64,000 nt of DNA from Limnoperna fortunei (taxonomy: Eukaryota; Mollusca; Bivalvia; Mytilida; Modiolidae). The notes below the pieces were generated by a model. That model made no database searches. It was not told the origin of the DNA and saw nothing but the letters and a program-made list of their open reading frames with translations. Below are positions 12,601-23,232 of this stretch, piece after piece; positions within the stretch are counted from its first letter, which is position 1, and each line of letters begins with the position of its first letter. The translations under genes and the position numbers were made by a program. Location: positions 72,392,926 to 72,456,925 of the forward strand of contig OX104117.1 of NCBI GenBank assembly GCA_944474755.1, given 5' to 3'.

Positions 12601-15600
12601 TTAAAATACTACGCTGACCGGAAAGTTTTATTGTCTCAAACGATTTTTTTTCCACACTTTTTCAAAACTTTGGCCTTCGTCGGTTTAGTGGAATATTATA
12701 AAAAACACATTTACTTTTAAAATTTTGTTAAGGAATTTAGTACATTTAGTTGCAACCTCAAATTTTGATGTCGTCAACTAGAGACACGTGTCACTTACAG
12801 TTTTTTGCTCCTCCCATTAATTGAGTTATTCCCACCTCACCTATTGATTTTTTGGTAAATAGGTGTGTTAGTTTTGGCACACCTATCTGTCCAATAATCT
12901 AGTCTCATCAGGTCTTCAAAGAGACCAATAATTGACACGATTTCTCACTCCGTACATGTCCGATTGTTATAGAATTTACACAACAATAGAATCTGTTGAA
13001 TGAACAATTATGTAGATGAATATAAAATAAAGACGTCTGAGCAGCTGAGTGACGAGGTTTAAAAAATGTTACTGCCTAACTGCAACAAATACTTTCATTA
13101 CAAATTTCTGCAGTTACAACATATGCCTTGTACAAGTAATGTGTTTATCGCTGCAATACCGCGAAGTCCATGAATAGATGGTTCTGCAGTCATTTTGGTC
13201 ACGGAATGTTCGCGGACAATTATCACTAAAAAAATTGATTGCCGCATCGGTTCCGCCATGTTTTTTTGGCGGACTTTGCAGAATTTATCTTGGCCGCAGT
13301 GTAGTGTAACATGACTTAACTACAATGTAACATGCATAACCTACATTGTAACATGACTTACCTACACTGTAACATGACTTACCTACAGTGTAACATGACT
13401 TACCTACACTGTAACATGACTTACCTACAGTAAAACATGCATTACCTACATTGTAACATGACTTACCTACATTGTAACATGACTTTCCTATAGTTTAACA
13501 TGACTTACCTTCAGTGTAAGTGTAACATGACTTACCTACAGTGTAAGTGTAACATGACTTACCTACATTGTAACACGACTTACATACAGTGTAACATGAC
13601 TTACCTACAGTGTAACATGACTTACCTACAGTAAAACATGCATTACCTCCAGCTTAAAATGACTTACCTACATTGTAACATGACTTACCTACATTGTAAC
13701 ATGACTTACCTACAGTGTAACATGACTTTCCTACAGTGTAAGTGTAACATGACTTACCTACAGTGTAAGTGTAACATGACTTACCTACAGTGTAACATGA
13801 CTTAACTACAATGTAACATGACTTACCTACATTGTAACATGACTTACCTTCAGTGTAAGTGTAACATGACTTACCTACATTGTAACATGACTTACCTACA
13901 TTGTAACATGACTTACCTACAGTGTAAGTGTAACATGACTTACCTACAGTGTAAGTGTAACACGACTTACCTACAGTGTAAGTGTAACACGACTTACCTA
14001 TAGTGTAAGTGTAACATGACTTACCTACATTGTAACATGACTTACATACAGTGTAACATGACTTACATACAGTGTAACAGTGTAACATGACTTTCCTATA
14101 GTTTAACATGACTTACCTACAGTGTAAGTGTAACATGACTTACCTACAGTGTAACATGACTTACCTACATTGTAACATGACTTACCTACATTGTAACATG
14201 ACTTACCTACATTGTAACATGACTTACCTACAGTGTAACATGACTTTCCTAAAGTTTAACATGACTTACCTACAGTGTAAGTGTAACATGACTTACCTAC
14301 ATTGTAACATGACTTACCTACATTGTAACATGACTTACCTACATTGTAACATGACTTACCTACATTGTAACACGACTTACCTACAGTGTAACATGATTTA
14401 CATACAGTGTAACATGACTTTCCTATAGTTTAACATGACTTACCTACAGTGTAACATGACTTACCTACAGTGTAAGTGTAGCATGACTTACTTACATTGC
14501 AACATGACTTACCTACATTGTAACATGACTTTCCTATAGTTTAACATGACTTACCTACAGTGTAAGTGTAACATGACTTACCTACAGTGTAACATGACTT
14601 ACCTACAGTGTAACATGACTTACCTACAGTGTAACATGACTTACCTACAGTGTAACATGACTTAACTACAGTGTAACATGACTTACCTACAGTGTAACTT
14701 GCCTTACCTACAGTGTAACATGACTTACCTACAGTGTAACATGACTTACCTACAGTGTAACATGACTTACCTACAGTGTAACATGACTTACCTACAGTGT
14801 AACATGATTTACCTACACTTAACTACAATGTAGCATGACTTACCTACAAAGAAAGTTTGGTATTGGTAATGTTTTAGAGAATCTGACATCCCCATTAGTA
14901 TCATGATAAGCACAGATGTCATCTGGAGATTTCTGGCAGACTTCTCTGTGCCTGTGAAAAAGAAATGCATTAGACAATTAACCCTGAAAACACTCAATAA
15001 ATCCTATAAACTATTTGTCTTAAAAATATTACAATTTTCTTTAAACATTTAAATGGAGTAAATTAGCAGTCATAATTGTATTTAATGTTAGAAAAACTGA
15101 AATGATAAAAGAAAAACATACCATATCATGCTGTTACATGTATGTTTCAAGCCATGCACAATTTAAATTATTATTTCAGGTAAAAATTAATTCGTTACAT
15201 GTCTTAAATTCTAATAAAACTGTACCTATTAAACTATCTAACTGAAATTAAATCCTTTTGAGCAACCAATCAAAATGCAGTGCTACTGTGGTTGCAGGAA
15301 TTTAATAAGTTACACATACCATTGTACCAGAGGAGACTGTGGTAAGAACGGACGAATTACAGTTATACATACCATTGTACCGGAGGAGACTGTGGTAAGA
15401 ACAGACGTACTACAGTTATACATACCATTGTACCGGAGGAGACTGTGGTAAGAACGGACGAATTACAGTTATACATACCATTGTACCGGAGGAGACTGTG
15501 GTAAGAACAGACGTACTACAGTTATACAAACCCTTTTACTGGAGGAGACTGGTAAGAACTGACTTACTACAGTTACACATACCATTGTACCAGAGGAGAC

Positions 15601-18600
15601 TGTGGTAAGAACGGACGTACTCCAGTTATACATACCATTGTACCGGAGGAGACTGTGGTAAGAACAGAAGTACTCCAGTTCTACATACTATTGTACCGGA
15701 GGAGACTGTGGTAAGAACAGACGTACTACAGTTATACATACTATTGTACCGGAGGAGACTGTGGTAAGAACGGACGTACTACAGTTATACATACCATTGT
15801 ACTGGAGGAGAATGTGGTAAGAACAGACGTACTCCAGTTATACATACCATTGTACCGGAGGAGACTGTGGTAAGAACGGACATACTACAGTTATACATAC
15901 CATTGTACCGGAGGAGACTGTGGTAAGAACGGACCTACTCCAGTTATACATACCATTGTACCGGAGGAGACTGTGGTAAGAACAGACGTACTCCAGTTAT
16001 ACATACCATTGTACCGGAGGAGACTGTGGTAAGAACAGACGTACTCCAGTTATACATACCATTGTACTGGAGGAGACTGTGGTAAGAACAGACGTACTCC
16101 AGTTATACATACCATTGTACCGGAGGAGACTGTGGTAAGAACAGACGTACTCCAGTTATACATACCATTGTACTGGAGGAGACTGTGGTAAGAACAGACA
16201 TACTCGTTATACATACCATTGTACCGGAGGAGACTGTGGTAAGAACGGACGTACTCCAGTTATGCATACCATTGTACCGGGGGAGACTGTGGTTAGAAAG
16301 GACATACTACAGTTATACATACCATTGTACCGGAGGAGACTGTGGTAAGAATGGACGTACTCCAGTTATACATACCATTGTACCGGAGGAGACTTTGGTA
16401 AGAACAGACGTACTCGTTACACATACCATTGTACCAGAGGAGACTTTGGTAAGAACAGACGTACTCGTTATACATACCATTGTACCGGAGGAGACTGTGG
16501 TAAGAACAGACGTACTCCAGTTATACATACCATTGTACTGGAGGAGACTGTGGTAAGAATGGACGTACTCCAGTTATACATTCAAACACAACTGTACCAA
16601 AGGACCAGTAATCAACAGTACATGTGTATTTCTGACTAGCAAATAATTCAGGAGCCTGAAAGATAATAACACTGGTTACCATTATTTTCCAAGCTTGAGG
16701 AGTCAGGGGATCTTAATATGAGAAAGAAAAGTGAACTGAATTTAACCCTTATATTCTGACATTTATTGTCTGTCCTTTGTACCTTGTTTTTCAGTTTTTT
16801 CTGACACTGAAGGAAGCAGAAGATTTTATTCTGCACATTGAATGTGGTCACTGGTGGTCACCACTTCATTGTTTTGATCTTTTATGATTATTACACGATT
16901 CCTTCACAATCTAATTTGTATGGATATTAATTTTTATAACATTCTAAATATAGCTATTTAAATGAGTAGTGGCCATTGTAAGTCTACAGCAGTTACAGTT
17001 GAACTTTAGGATAGAAATGGGAACTCAATGTGTTTCCTATATTTCTAAGATTTACCAGATTTTTCTGTGTGAAACCAGTTTCCATACCCAATAACACTTA
17101 CTAAATACTGCAGTGTTCCAACAAATGAGGTACAGACACTTCCATGGTCTAGTTCCTTGGCATATCCAAGGTCTATCAGCTTATATACAATCTGAAATTA
17201 AAACATTTTAGTAATGCACAGAGAAGCAAATAATTTTAACAATTAGTTCATACAAGTCCTAATTTTAAGTTTTCTGTGTTTGTTCTCCTTGAATGTTGAT
17301 TTTATTTTGGATTCTTTTCTTTTATGATTTTTCATACCTTCTGCCTTTTCTTTGTGTATTAGGACATTTCTTTTACCAATATACACACTTCTAAGAAGAA
17401 CACTATTATAGTATATTAAAACATTACTGAATAAACCCTTATGCTAATCCCTGTTAACACAACAGCTAATCTAGACCACATGTACATAGTTCATTTTACA
17501 AACAGCTTACATATGTTCTGTGAACTGTCCATGTTTCTTTACAACAATGTGGTATATATAGGATCTTACATTGGTTCGAGTGGATTATCGGATTTCTCCA
17601 ATCGAGATAGTTAAATTATGGAATTTTAAGTTCGAGCCTTGGCGAGGACTTAAATTTCCATAATTTAACTATCGAGATTGGAGAAATCCAATAATCCAAG
17701 AGTACTAATGTATGATTCTGTTTCTCTAATGTTAAAAAGTAGTAAATTTGCGAAACGAAGTACAAATTCTCCCAACCCGAATTTTACGTTCATGACTTGA
17801 ATACGCAGTAAATGGAACAGTGTTCCAGCTAGGATTTAAAAACAGAGGGGCGCATGAGAAGGGCACTTTTTCGTGTATTTTCATATTTTTTAGTGTGATT
17901 GAGGTTGTTGCACTTTTGTTGTTATTGTTATTTGAATAAGTGTTCTGTTGCTGTTTTTCGCCTTTGTTTTCATTTTAAAGTAAAATATTTAAATATATTT
18001 GTGCATTTAATCAACTGAAAAGTGACTGCCAATATACTATTTATTACTGTGTTTCAATGTTTGTGGTTGTAACTTCAACACAAGCAGCATTGCATTTGCA
18101 AGTTCCTGAACTAAGTTCATATCCGCTCCGGATATATTCCGTATTTTCAGTTGGTTTGTACTGGTTGCCGCGAGTATTTTTACTTAACGCTATTTGAACA
18201 TAGAAAAAGGCAGTCGGGTACCAGCTTTCACTTTTGTTTTAAAAAAATGTCGTGTTCAATGATAAACAGGGCGCGGTGACAAATATTCAAAGATATCTAC
18301 CGCATATGGCAATAAAAAGGTTGTAGATATTTCCGGTCTGGATCATAATAAGCCAAATGGCCAAAAACAGTGATTTTAGGGCGGGGCGCGGCGCCCCTCT
18401 ATTTCCCCCTAGCTGGAACACTGTGGAAGGTGTTTTGTTTATGACGTCATGAGTTCTTATTGTGACGTTATTATTTTTAGCCAATCAACTGCTGAGAACA
18501 ACAAATTCACTAGTGATGAGAAATATTTTTGCCACACCGGTCAAGCAGTTGAAATATTACCTCAAAATTAGAGAACATAGTCTTCATGTAAGTATTGCCG

Positions 18601-21600
18601 ATGAGATTTTAAACAATGTCTCAGTGGGTGATTTTCTTAGATATTTTACAGTCTATGTTATATCATTTTCCTCATTTATAATTGGTTTTGCCATTTTAGA
18701 AACATACTAGAACTACAAAAACATCGTTAACAAAATACAGACTAGAAATGTTACCCTTTCATCCATAGGCTGTAAGACGATGTTTTCTGGTTTAAGATCT
18801 CTATGTATAATTCTTTTGCTATGAAGGTACTCAACAGCTGAGCTAATGTCCTTGACTAGACATCTCACATCATATTCTTTCAACCCACAGCAACTCTCTG
18901 GCTTGTTCAAAATCTGTAAAATTATAAGTACTAAAGCTTAGTACTTTCTAAGACTTAAAGAATGCTAAATAAATGTTTGCAATAAGCATTTGCACTTAAG
19001 ATAATGTAGAAAGATAAAGGCGAACCAACACTGTTTAGTAGATCTGTCGGTAATGCTCCTAAGAAGTCGATACCTGAAGGTATGAAGGTATGAAAGATAA
19101 TTTAGGTAAAATCTACTGATCAATATTTGTATAATTTTTTGAGGTTTTACACTGCTTATAGTTATTTTTCACATACATGTATATAAAATGGTATCCAGTC
19201 TTTGGGGAACGAGCGAGTTAAATTACCAGTCTAGAACACCTTAGGAAATAAATATTGCTAACAAGATATGTTGAATATGCACTACACGTATCACAGTTGT
19301 GATAGAGGCACATAGCAGGGACTGACATAAGATCAGTACTGATATAGGACTATACACATAGGGATGAAATAATGTTTATTTTCACTCTATCTGGGGTTCT
19401 TTGCTGCCTAAATGTCATTCTAGGTGTTTATCTGCCATTCATCAAAATTTAACGAAAAAAAGAGCTCTGATCTTTATAATCAATTGAATGAAGTAAATAC
19501 AGGTCTGATGCATTAAATATTCAATGGATAAAGAGAATAAATGTATCAAATACCTTTATTGTTCTGTAACAGCATCTACACTTTATATTAAATTATAAAT
19601 AGCCCTATAAACATATAGATGTAGATGACATAATTGACCTAAATAACAGCATTAAAAAAAACCATCACATGGCATTTTACAGTAGGTTGTACAATTAACA
19701 TATAATATATCATTATTGCTGCCAGAAAGAATATAATTAAAAAAAATAACTATCGACACTTTAAAATGTAGTGCATTCTAGCCCTGACAATCAAAAATTA
19801 AAAGGCCAGCTCTGGAACCTACAGTAAATAGCATATATGTTACAGCAGCTTATAATTACAAGTCCCCAGTCTGATTCCTTGCAACAAAGGAATTCCTGAT
19901 TCCTTGCATTAGAATTAATGTACCTTTATTGTCAAGTTTAGTTTATCTTCAAACACAAGAATCAAGCCTAACTTTAAAGACAACAAAGAAAATTTCATGG
20001 ATTTCATTTTTGAAAAGACCTTAAACTGGCTGTATAGAGTTCAACGTTAATTACTTAAAACAACACTACCAACATGACCAATCGGCTGTTACTGCAGGGG
20101 TTGGTTGGGGTTTGGTTTAACACCAACAATTAAACTTCCAAGCAATAAGTAAACATCCCCCCTTTTTTCCTTGCTGTTACTTAATTTTGTAAACTTTTAT
20201 TGATTGGTTTCCAGTTTTGAGTAGTGTTTTTGTTCCTTTTATTATATATATATATAATATATATAAATTTTGCGAGAATACTGACTTTTGATTGGCTGGA
20301 AAATATTTTCTATCAGAGGATGGAAAACAAATTTGATTGTCACGGAGACACGCCATTTGACGTCATATATTACTCCACAGGAAACTAACAGTTTTTGTGT
20401 TGATCTCTTTTTTCAAAAATGTCCAATTACAAAAATAAAATTGTTGAGTTTATTCTATTGTTTGAATTTATTTATAAGTATTAACTACAAAAAATATTTT
20501 CTCCATCAAGGGATAACAAAATTTCTGTTTTGCAGTGGATTATATTAAATGTAGTTAATACTTAAATATATTTTATATTTTATTAATTATTTTTGGTGTA
20601 TTCCCTTTGTTCACTAATTGATACTCCCAATTTCCAAAACATCCCAAATATTAATCTGATTAAAATGTTAAATATCAGGTGCACAATGGGACTATTTGAC
20701 AAAGAATCTGTAAAAGGTTTATCAAATTCCATTCTGTGGTGTAGGTGGATTTTAGGATAAGAGACTGGTATCCCATAGGTTAATGACAAAGTCCATGTTT
20801 TTCTATGTGAAACCCCAAAAATCATTCCGAAAAAAATGTAAAATATCAGGTGCACAATGGGACTATGTGACAAAGATTCTGTGAAAGTTTTATCAAATTC
20901 CATTCAGTGGTGTACGTGAAGTTGCAGATAAGAGATCAGTACAACCTTTTGTGAATGACAAAGTCCATGTTTTGCTATGGGAAACCCTAAATATTGTTCC
21001 ATTCAAAATGTTAAATTTCAGGTGCACAATGGAACTATGCGACAAAGATTCCATGTAAGTTTCATCTAATTCCATTCAGTAGTGTAGGAGGAGTTGCAGA
21101 AAAGAGAAAGTGTAACAGACAGACGGACACCCCCATCACTACAGGGGTATAACAATATGAACCAACATCTGTAGGGTAAAATAACCATGGTTCAGACTTC
21201 TACCCAAGTCAGCACTAGGATCACTTTGCCCTATACGTGTAATGTTAACATACCTTTCTCAAGTCCCCACCAGCACAGTACTCCATAGCCAATAGCGGGA
21301 GATCTTCTGGACCTACGTCTAATTCTAGAGGCACATCTCTGGCTCCTATAACATTTGGGTGATCCAATTTTTTCATTATATTTACTTCTAAAGCCCATCT
21401 TTGCTTGTGTCTGGCTGTCATCTCATTCTGAACTCGACATCGTTTTAGGGCTATATATTCTCCATTCTGGTTTTTAAAAAATGGAAATATGTCTAAATGG
21501 CTGTTTGGATATAATCTATTTATTATATAAAAGGAACTTAACTTTTCCTAGAAATGTGTCAGCCATTTTGTTTCATTGAGAATCCATTTGTTTCTTAAAG

Positions 21601-23232
21601 TTTTTACACCTTTGTAAAAATGTAATTTTATTCCAATCAAAAAGACGACTTTTGGTTAGCATTATAACATTCATTAGACCTCCCAGGTTTCCATCCAACA
21701 GATGACTACACTGGATCTTGTCTGAGGGTGTGTACACAGCATTAAACAGAATTAATTATTAAACTGTATCTGTTTGCATTACATAATTATGTTGATAGGC
21801 TGGGGTCATAAACTTGTACTTTACATCTTTAGGTAGGATGTTTGGAGTTACCCGTGCCGATTTTGAGGATGAAATTTTTTTTTTTCAAAATTTTAATTGG
21901 CAAATTATGTTCAATAATATTCTTCATCTCTGAAAACGATTTTCCAAGTCTTTTTGCTAACTACCAATATAAATTGTAGACTACATCCTAATGTAGAAGT
22001 GTCAGTACAGTATCAGGGGTCACCACACTCTAAAAAAGTAGGGAGAAGTGACTTCTCCCTGGCAGCCAAACAGGGAGACTTCAGGAGACACTAGGGAGAA
22101 GTCAGTGGGACTGTACAAATAATTAATTTCACAGCAGTTACATACATTTTTCATTATTTACATCAATTTCCAGGATTATTTCTCTTGTCTTTTAAAACCA
22201 TAACACACTTAGCTTAGATTCAGTTTTTTTTTCTTTTTTTTCATTATTATTCATGATGTGCAATATGAAACATAACCTTTATCATTAATCAATGAAAAAA
22301 ACACCAGATATATAGGGACTATTTTTTTTATCTACTTCAATGCTTGTATCTGTACAAGGTATTCCCAAATAAAAATAGATAACAAAAATATTTGTATATG
22401 TGTAGACATAAACTTCATTCATGAGTTCTTGTATCATAATACTCCTAACAGTTTGTTATGAACATGCCATGTTTATCTGAGCAAATTTCCAAAGAAGATA
22501 GATAGAATAACATTACATTAAACCCAGAAATAATTCTTCTGTTCAGCACACTTCCACTTGGACAAAGTTGTGCTGATCCAAATTGCTTCATGGGACACCC
22601 ATCTACAGAACTTATGATGTCAGTAATTACTATACATCTTTATTCTTTCAAGTGGAGCTCATATACTTATCAAAGAAAATTGTTAAAGTACAATACTCTT
22701 TTAAAAGAAAGAACTGAAGTTTTTCAAAAAAAATTACGATTTTTCATTATGGGCCGTTGTACATTACTTTCCTTCGTTGTTCACTTCCGGTATTTAGTCA
22801 CATCCGGTAAATAAACAAATGGCGCGTAATACATTTGAAAGACGTAAATTGTTTGAAAATATGTTAAATACGCATATTGTTTGCCGTTTTTTATTGGAAT
22901 TACACATATACTGATAAATTGGTAGTCTGGGTGAAGTATTCGTACCAGATTGACAAGTATCTTATGTGAGTCATCGGGCGACTTAAGGGTAATGACAGGG
23001 CGACTTCGACTTTGCTTTTGGGGCGCCTTAGGACAACTTCAGGTCCTAGTAGGGCTACTTTGTCGCCCACTTCGCCCAGTGTGGTGAGCCCTGAGGATAT
23101 GTATTCCGATAAACATGTATTATATCATACCTTGTGTTTCCATAGATGGACAGCACCAAACCCACCAGAACCAAGCAGTTTTTCTTCCCTCCATCCACCC
23201 TTATCTGCTAAGCCAGCAACTGTGGCACTCAT
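9491..23232 (-). CDS. IKK: IkappaB kinase (IKK-alpha/beta type), partial: kinase domain plus start of ubiquitin-like domain
   Basis: Eight exons on the minus strand (23232-23131, 21466-21254, 18913-18755, 17191-17102, 16655-16531, 14951-14844, 10573-10444, 9691-9491) total 1128 bp, or 376 codons; every junction is GT-AG and phase-compatible. Residues in order: glycine loop GSGGFG (21-26), ATP lysine K42, helix-C glutamate E61, hinge MEYC (95-98), HRDLKPEN (142-149), DLG in place of DFG (165-167), activation-loop serines S176 and S180 in SVCTS, APE (189-191), DYWSFG, and the ubiquitin-like domain from about 310. Human IKK-beta has K44, E61, D145, D166, S177 and S181, so spacing is nearly identical. 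The SxxxS loop and the ubiquitin-like domain separate it from TBK1/IKK-epsilon. By family knowledge it phosphorylates IkappaB in the cytoplasm to release NF-kappaB in innate immune signalling. The C-terminal half is not seen in the window. Confidence 0.95.
9692..10443 (-). other. IKK intron, plain
   Basis: A 752-bp intron between the kinase-end and ubiquitin-like exons. No repeats or other genes seen. Confidence 0.8.
10444..10573 (-). CDS. IKK: IKK exon: end of kinase domain (residues 266-309)
   Basis: It completes R266, then [24 protein letters not shown] and FLDTILSMK, matching the human LAERLEKWLQLMLMWHP...ALDDILNLK segment at the end of the kinase fold. The acceptor is TATTTTCAG and the donor ATGAAG|GTAATT, phase 0 at the 3' end. 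A plus-strand ORF at 10427-10609 is its antisense shadow. Confidence 0.94.
10881..11737 (+). mobile_element. pogo/Tigger-like DNA transposon remnant
   Basis: The ends CAGTAAAACCTTTAAAAACTGG and, inverted, CAGTAAAACCTGTATAAACCGG form terminal inverted repeats flanked by TA on both sides (10879-10880 and 11738-11739), as expected for the pogo/Tigger branch of Tc1/mariner. Inside, a plus-strand frame around 11236-11342 reads an acidic tail ([13 protein letters not shown], ending SHEDML then stop) that fits the C-terminus of such transposases. The rest of the transposase is gone, so this is a non-autonomous 857-bp relic inside an IKK intron. Confidence 0.75.
11808..11985. repeat. Detached piece of the 21-bp splice-donor minisatellite
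   Basis: About eight diverged copies of the unit ACAGTGTAACATGACTTACCT, the same as the larger array at 13304-14843. The intervening 1.3 kb is a separate insertion, so both pieces were once one array. Confidence 0.85.
11986..13303. mobile_element. Inserted inverted-repeat element splitting the 21-bp array
   Basis: The left edge CTACAGCCAAAACGG...TGCCAAGTCC and the reverse complement of the right edge (CTACACTGCGGCCAAG...TGCAAAGTCC) are imperfect terminal inverted repeats. Minisatellite sequence runs directly into both edges. Internally, 12700-13016 is homologous in reverse orientation to 24655-25010, so another repeat family is nested here. A minus-strand ORF at 11950-12210 shows no recognisable domain. 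The transposon superfamily is not determined. Confidence 0.6.
13304..14843. repeat. 21/28-bp minisatellite of consensus 5' splice sites in an IKK intron
   Basis: About 65-70 units of 21 bp (plus strand ACAGTGTAACATGACTTACCT) or 28 bp with an extra AAGTGTA. Read on the coding minus strand, each unit contains TGTAG|GTAAGTCATG, matching the authentic donor of the exon ending at 14844 (TTTGTAG|GTAAGTCATG). The array abuts that donor and extends only into the intron. Nearly every unit therefore presents a near-perfect U1-type donor on the sense strand. Long ORFs in both directions here come from the periodicity. Confidence 0.95.
14844..14951 (-). CDS. IKK: IKK exon: kinase C-lobe (residues 231-265), parent of the 21-bp array
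   Basis: It begins with the last base of W230, then [11 protein letters not shown], a [10 protein letters not shown] segment and NFLC, and ends with AG of the R266 codon at TTTGTAG|GTAAGT. The match to the human HSKVRQKSE...GTVKFSSSLP region fixes the frame; the other open frame gives no family match. Donor-like copies of TGTAG|GTAAGTCATG are repeated for 1.5 kb directly downstream. Confidence 0.93.
14952..15310 (-). other. IKK intron, unique part
   Basis: AT-rich intron sequence between the exon at 14844-14951 and the 53-bp array. Nothing recognisable. Confidence 0.7.
15311..16530. repeat. 53-bp minisatellite made of IKK exon end plus donor
   Basis: About 23 copies of a 53-bp unit. On the minus strand each unit reads TATAACTGGAGTACG, then the codons for [12 protein letters not shown], then CAATG|GTATG. 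That is the last ~45 bases of the neighbouring exon (16531-16655) followed by its donor, tandemly repeated into the intron. Several units keep the exon reading open (FLPQSPPVQ is readable), while others carry substitutions. One unit near 15540 is a few bases short. Since 53 is not a multiple of three, use of a decoy donor would usually shift frame. Confidence 0.96.
16531..16655 (-). CDS. IKK: IKK exon: APE and C-lobe (residues 189-230), parent of the 53-bp array
   Basis: It starts [11 protein letters not shown], continues [15 protein letters not shown] and [12 protein letters not shown], and ends with the first two bases of the W230 codon (CAATG|GTATGT). The human counterpart has the same DYWSFGT, FECITG and PVQW. 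The intron begins inside an array whose every unit repeats the last part of this exon and the donor, so about 23 further potential donors follow the real one. The acceptor is ATCTTTCAG. Confidence 0.96.
16656..17101 (-). other. IKK intron, plain
   Basis: A 446-bp intron between the activation-loop and APE exons. No repeats seen; a 67-codon minus ORF at 16648-16851 runs out of the exon and is not coding. Confidence 0.75.
17102..17191 (-). CDS. IKK: IKK exon: DLG motif and activation loop (residues 159-188)
   Basis: Thirty codons encode [13 protein letters not shown] followed by [14 protein letters not shown]165 of DLG binds magnesium. S176 and S180 match the human S177/S181 pair phosphorylated by upstream kinases or in trans. 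The acceptor is TTTCAG and the donor TATTTA|GTAAGT, phase 0. The last exon base is A rather than G, so the donor relies on its intronic side. Confidence 0.97.
17567..17707. repeat. Foldback (hairpin) repeat in an IKK intron
   Basis: The arm GGATTATCGGATTTCTCCAATCGAGATAGTTAAATTATGG and its near-perfect inverse (CCATAATTTAACTATCGAGATTGGAGAAATCC) surround a short GAGCCTTGGCGAGG centre. Arms are about 60 bp. It is likely part of a larger dispersed element whose other side continues past the hAT-like insertion, at 18424-18720. Confidence 0.8.
17818..18423. mobile_element. hAT-like short inverted-repeat transposon (non-autonomous)
   Basis: The left end CAGTGTTCCAGCTAGG...AGAGGGGCGC and the inverted right end CAGTGTTCCAGCTAGG...AGAGGGGCGC match over about 36 bp. 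TGGAA flanks both ends (17813-17817 and 18424-18428). The 606-bp length and lack of a transposase make it a MITE. CAGTG termini suggest hAT, but the duplication looks 5 bp rather than the usual 8, so the superfamily is uncertain. Confidence 0.75.
18755..18913 (-). CDS. IKK: IKK exon: catalytic loop (residues 106-158)
   Basis: It encodes the CCGL turn, [20 protein letters not shown] (catalytic aspartate D144, N149) and ends MDER. It is flanked by the acceptor ATTTTACAG and the donor GAAAGG|GTAACA, phase 0 at both ends. The catalytic-loop wording is specific to IKK-alpha/beta. Confidence 0.97.
18914..20218 (-). other. IKK intron, unique AT-rich part
   Basis: No gene, tandem repeat or transposon end recognised. 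Confidence 0.6.
20219..20555 (+). repeat. Dispersed repeat, copy 1 (inverted copy at 59772-60142)
   Basis: It begins after a (TA)n tract and includes TTGCGAGAATACTGAC, TTGATTGGCTGGAAAAT, a TGACGTCATA site and GGGATAACAAAATTTC. The same order of sequence is present in reverse complement at 59772-60142 with high similarity over more than 280 bp. A short ORF (20288-20548) exists in both copies but has no known family; the conserved feature is the nucleotide sequence. Probably a non-autonomous mobile element. Confidence 0.8.
20660..21125. repeat. Three tandem copies of a ~171-bp repeat
   Basis: GGTGCACAATGG recurs at 20679, 20849 and 21021, each followed by AAGATTCTGT-like, CAAATTCCATTC and GACAAAGTCCATG-like blocks. 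The last copy ends with a GACAGACGGACACCCCC tail. The copies are diverged. Short minus-strand ORFs across them (20583-20903, 20893-21075) reflect the repeat. Confidence 0.85.
21254..21466 (-). CDS. IKK: IKK exon: kinase N-lobe and hinge (residues 35-105)
   Basis: It carries the ATP-binding lysine in YIALK (K42), the helix-C glutamate (E61, in RWALE), an HPNV turn and the hinge [13 protein letters not shown], which is nearly the human IKK-beta wording. The acceptor is TTTTTTAAAAACCAG and the donor GAGAAAG|GTATGT; phase is 0 at both ends. Confidence 0.96.
21467..22013 (-). other. IKK intron, unique part
   Basis: AT-rich intron sequence upstream of the hinge exon; nothing recognisable. Confidence 0.6.
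22014..23096. mobile_element. hAT-like inverted-repeat element next to the first coding exon
   Basis: The left end CAGGGGTCACCACACTC and the inverted right end CAGGGCTCACCACACTG are matching terminal repeats with hAT-style CAGGG termini. Just inside both ends are GACTTCTCCC/GGGCGACTTC-type subterminal motifs. No transposase frame is seen in about 1.08 kb. I could not find a convincing 8-bp target duplication. It ends 35 bp from the exon carrying the IKK start codon. Confidence 0.65.

Noticed and set aside
13654..14428. ORFs of 151 and 106 codons rich in Cys/Tyr or Thr/Cys
   Set aside because: They lie entirely in the 21/28-bp splice-donor array inside an IKK intron.
16185..16556. A 123-codon plus-strand ORF
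   Set aside because: It is the antisense of the 53-bp array derived from the IKK exon.
18462..18710. An 82-codon plus ORF with a hydrophobic end
   Set aside because: Lies in the flank of a foldback repeat within an IKK intron; no recognisable domain.
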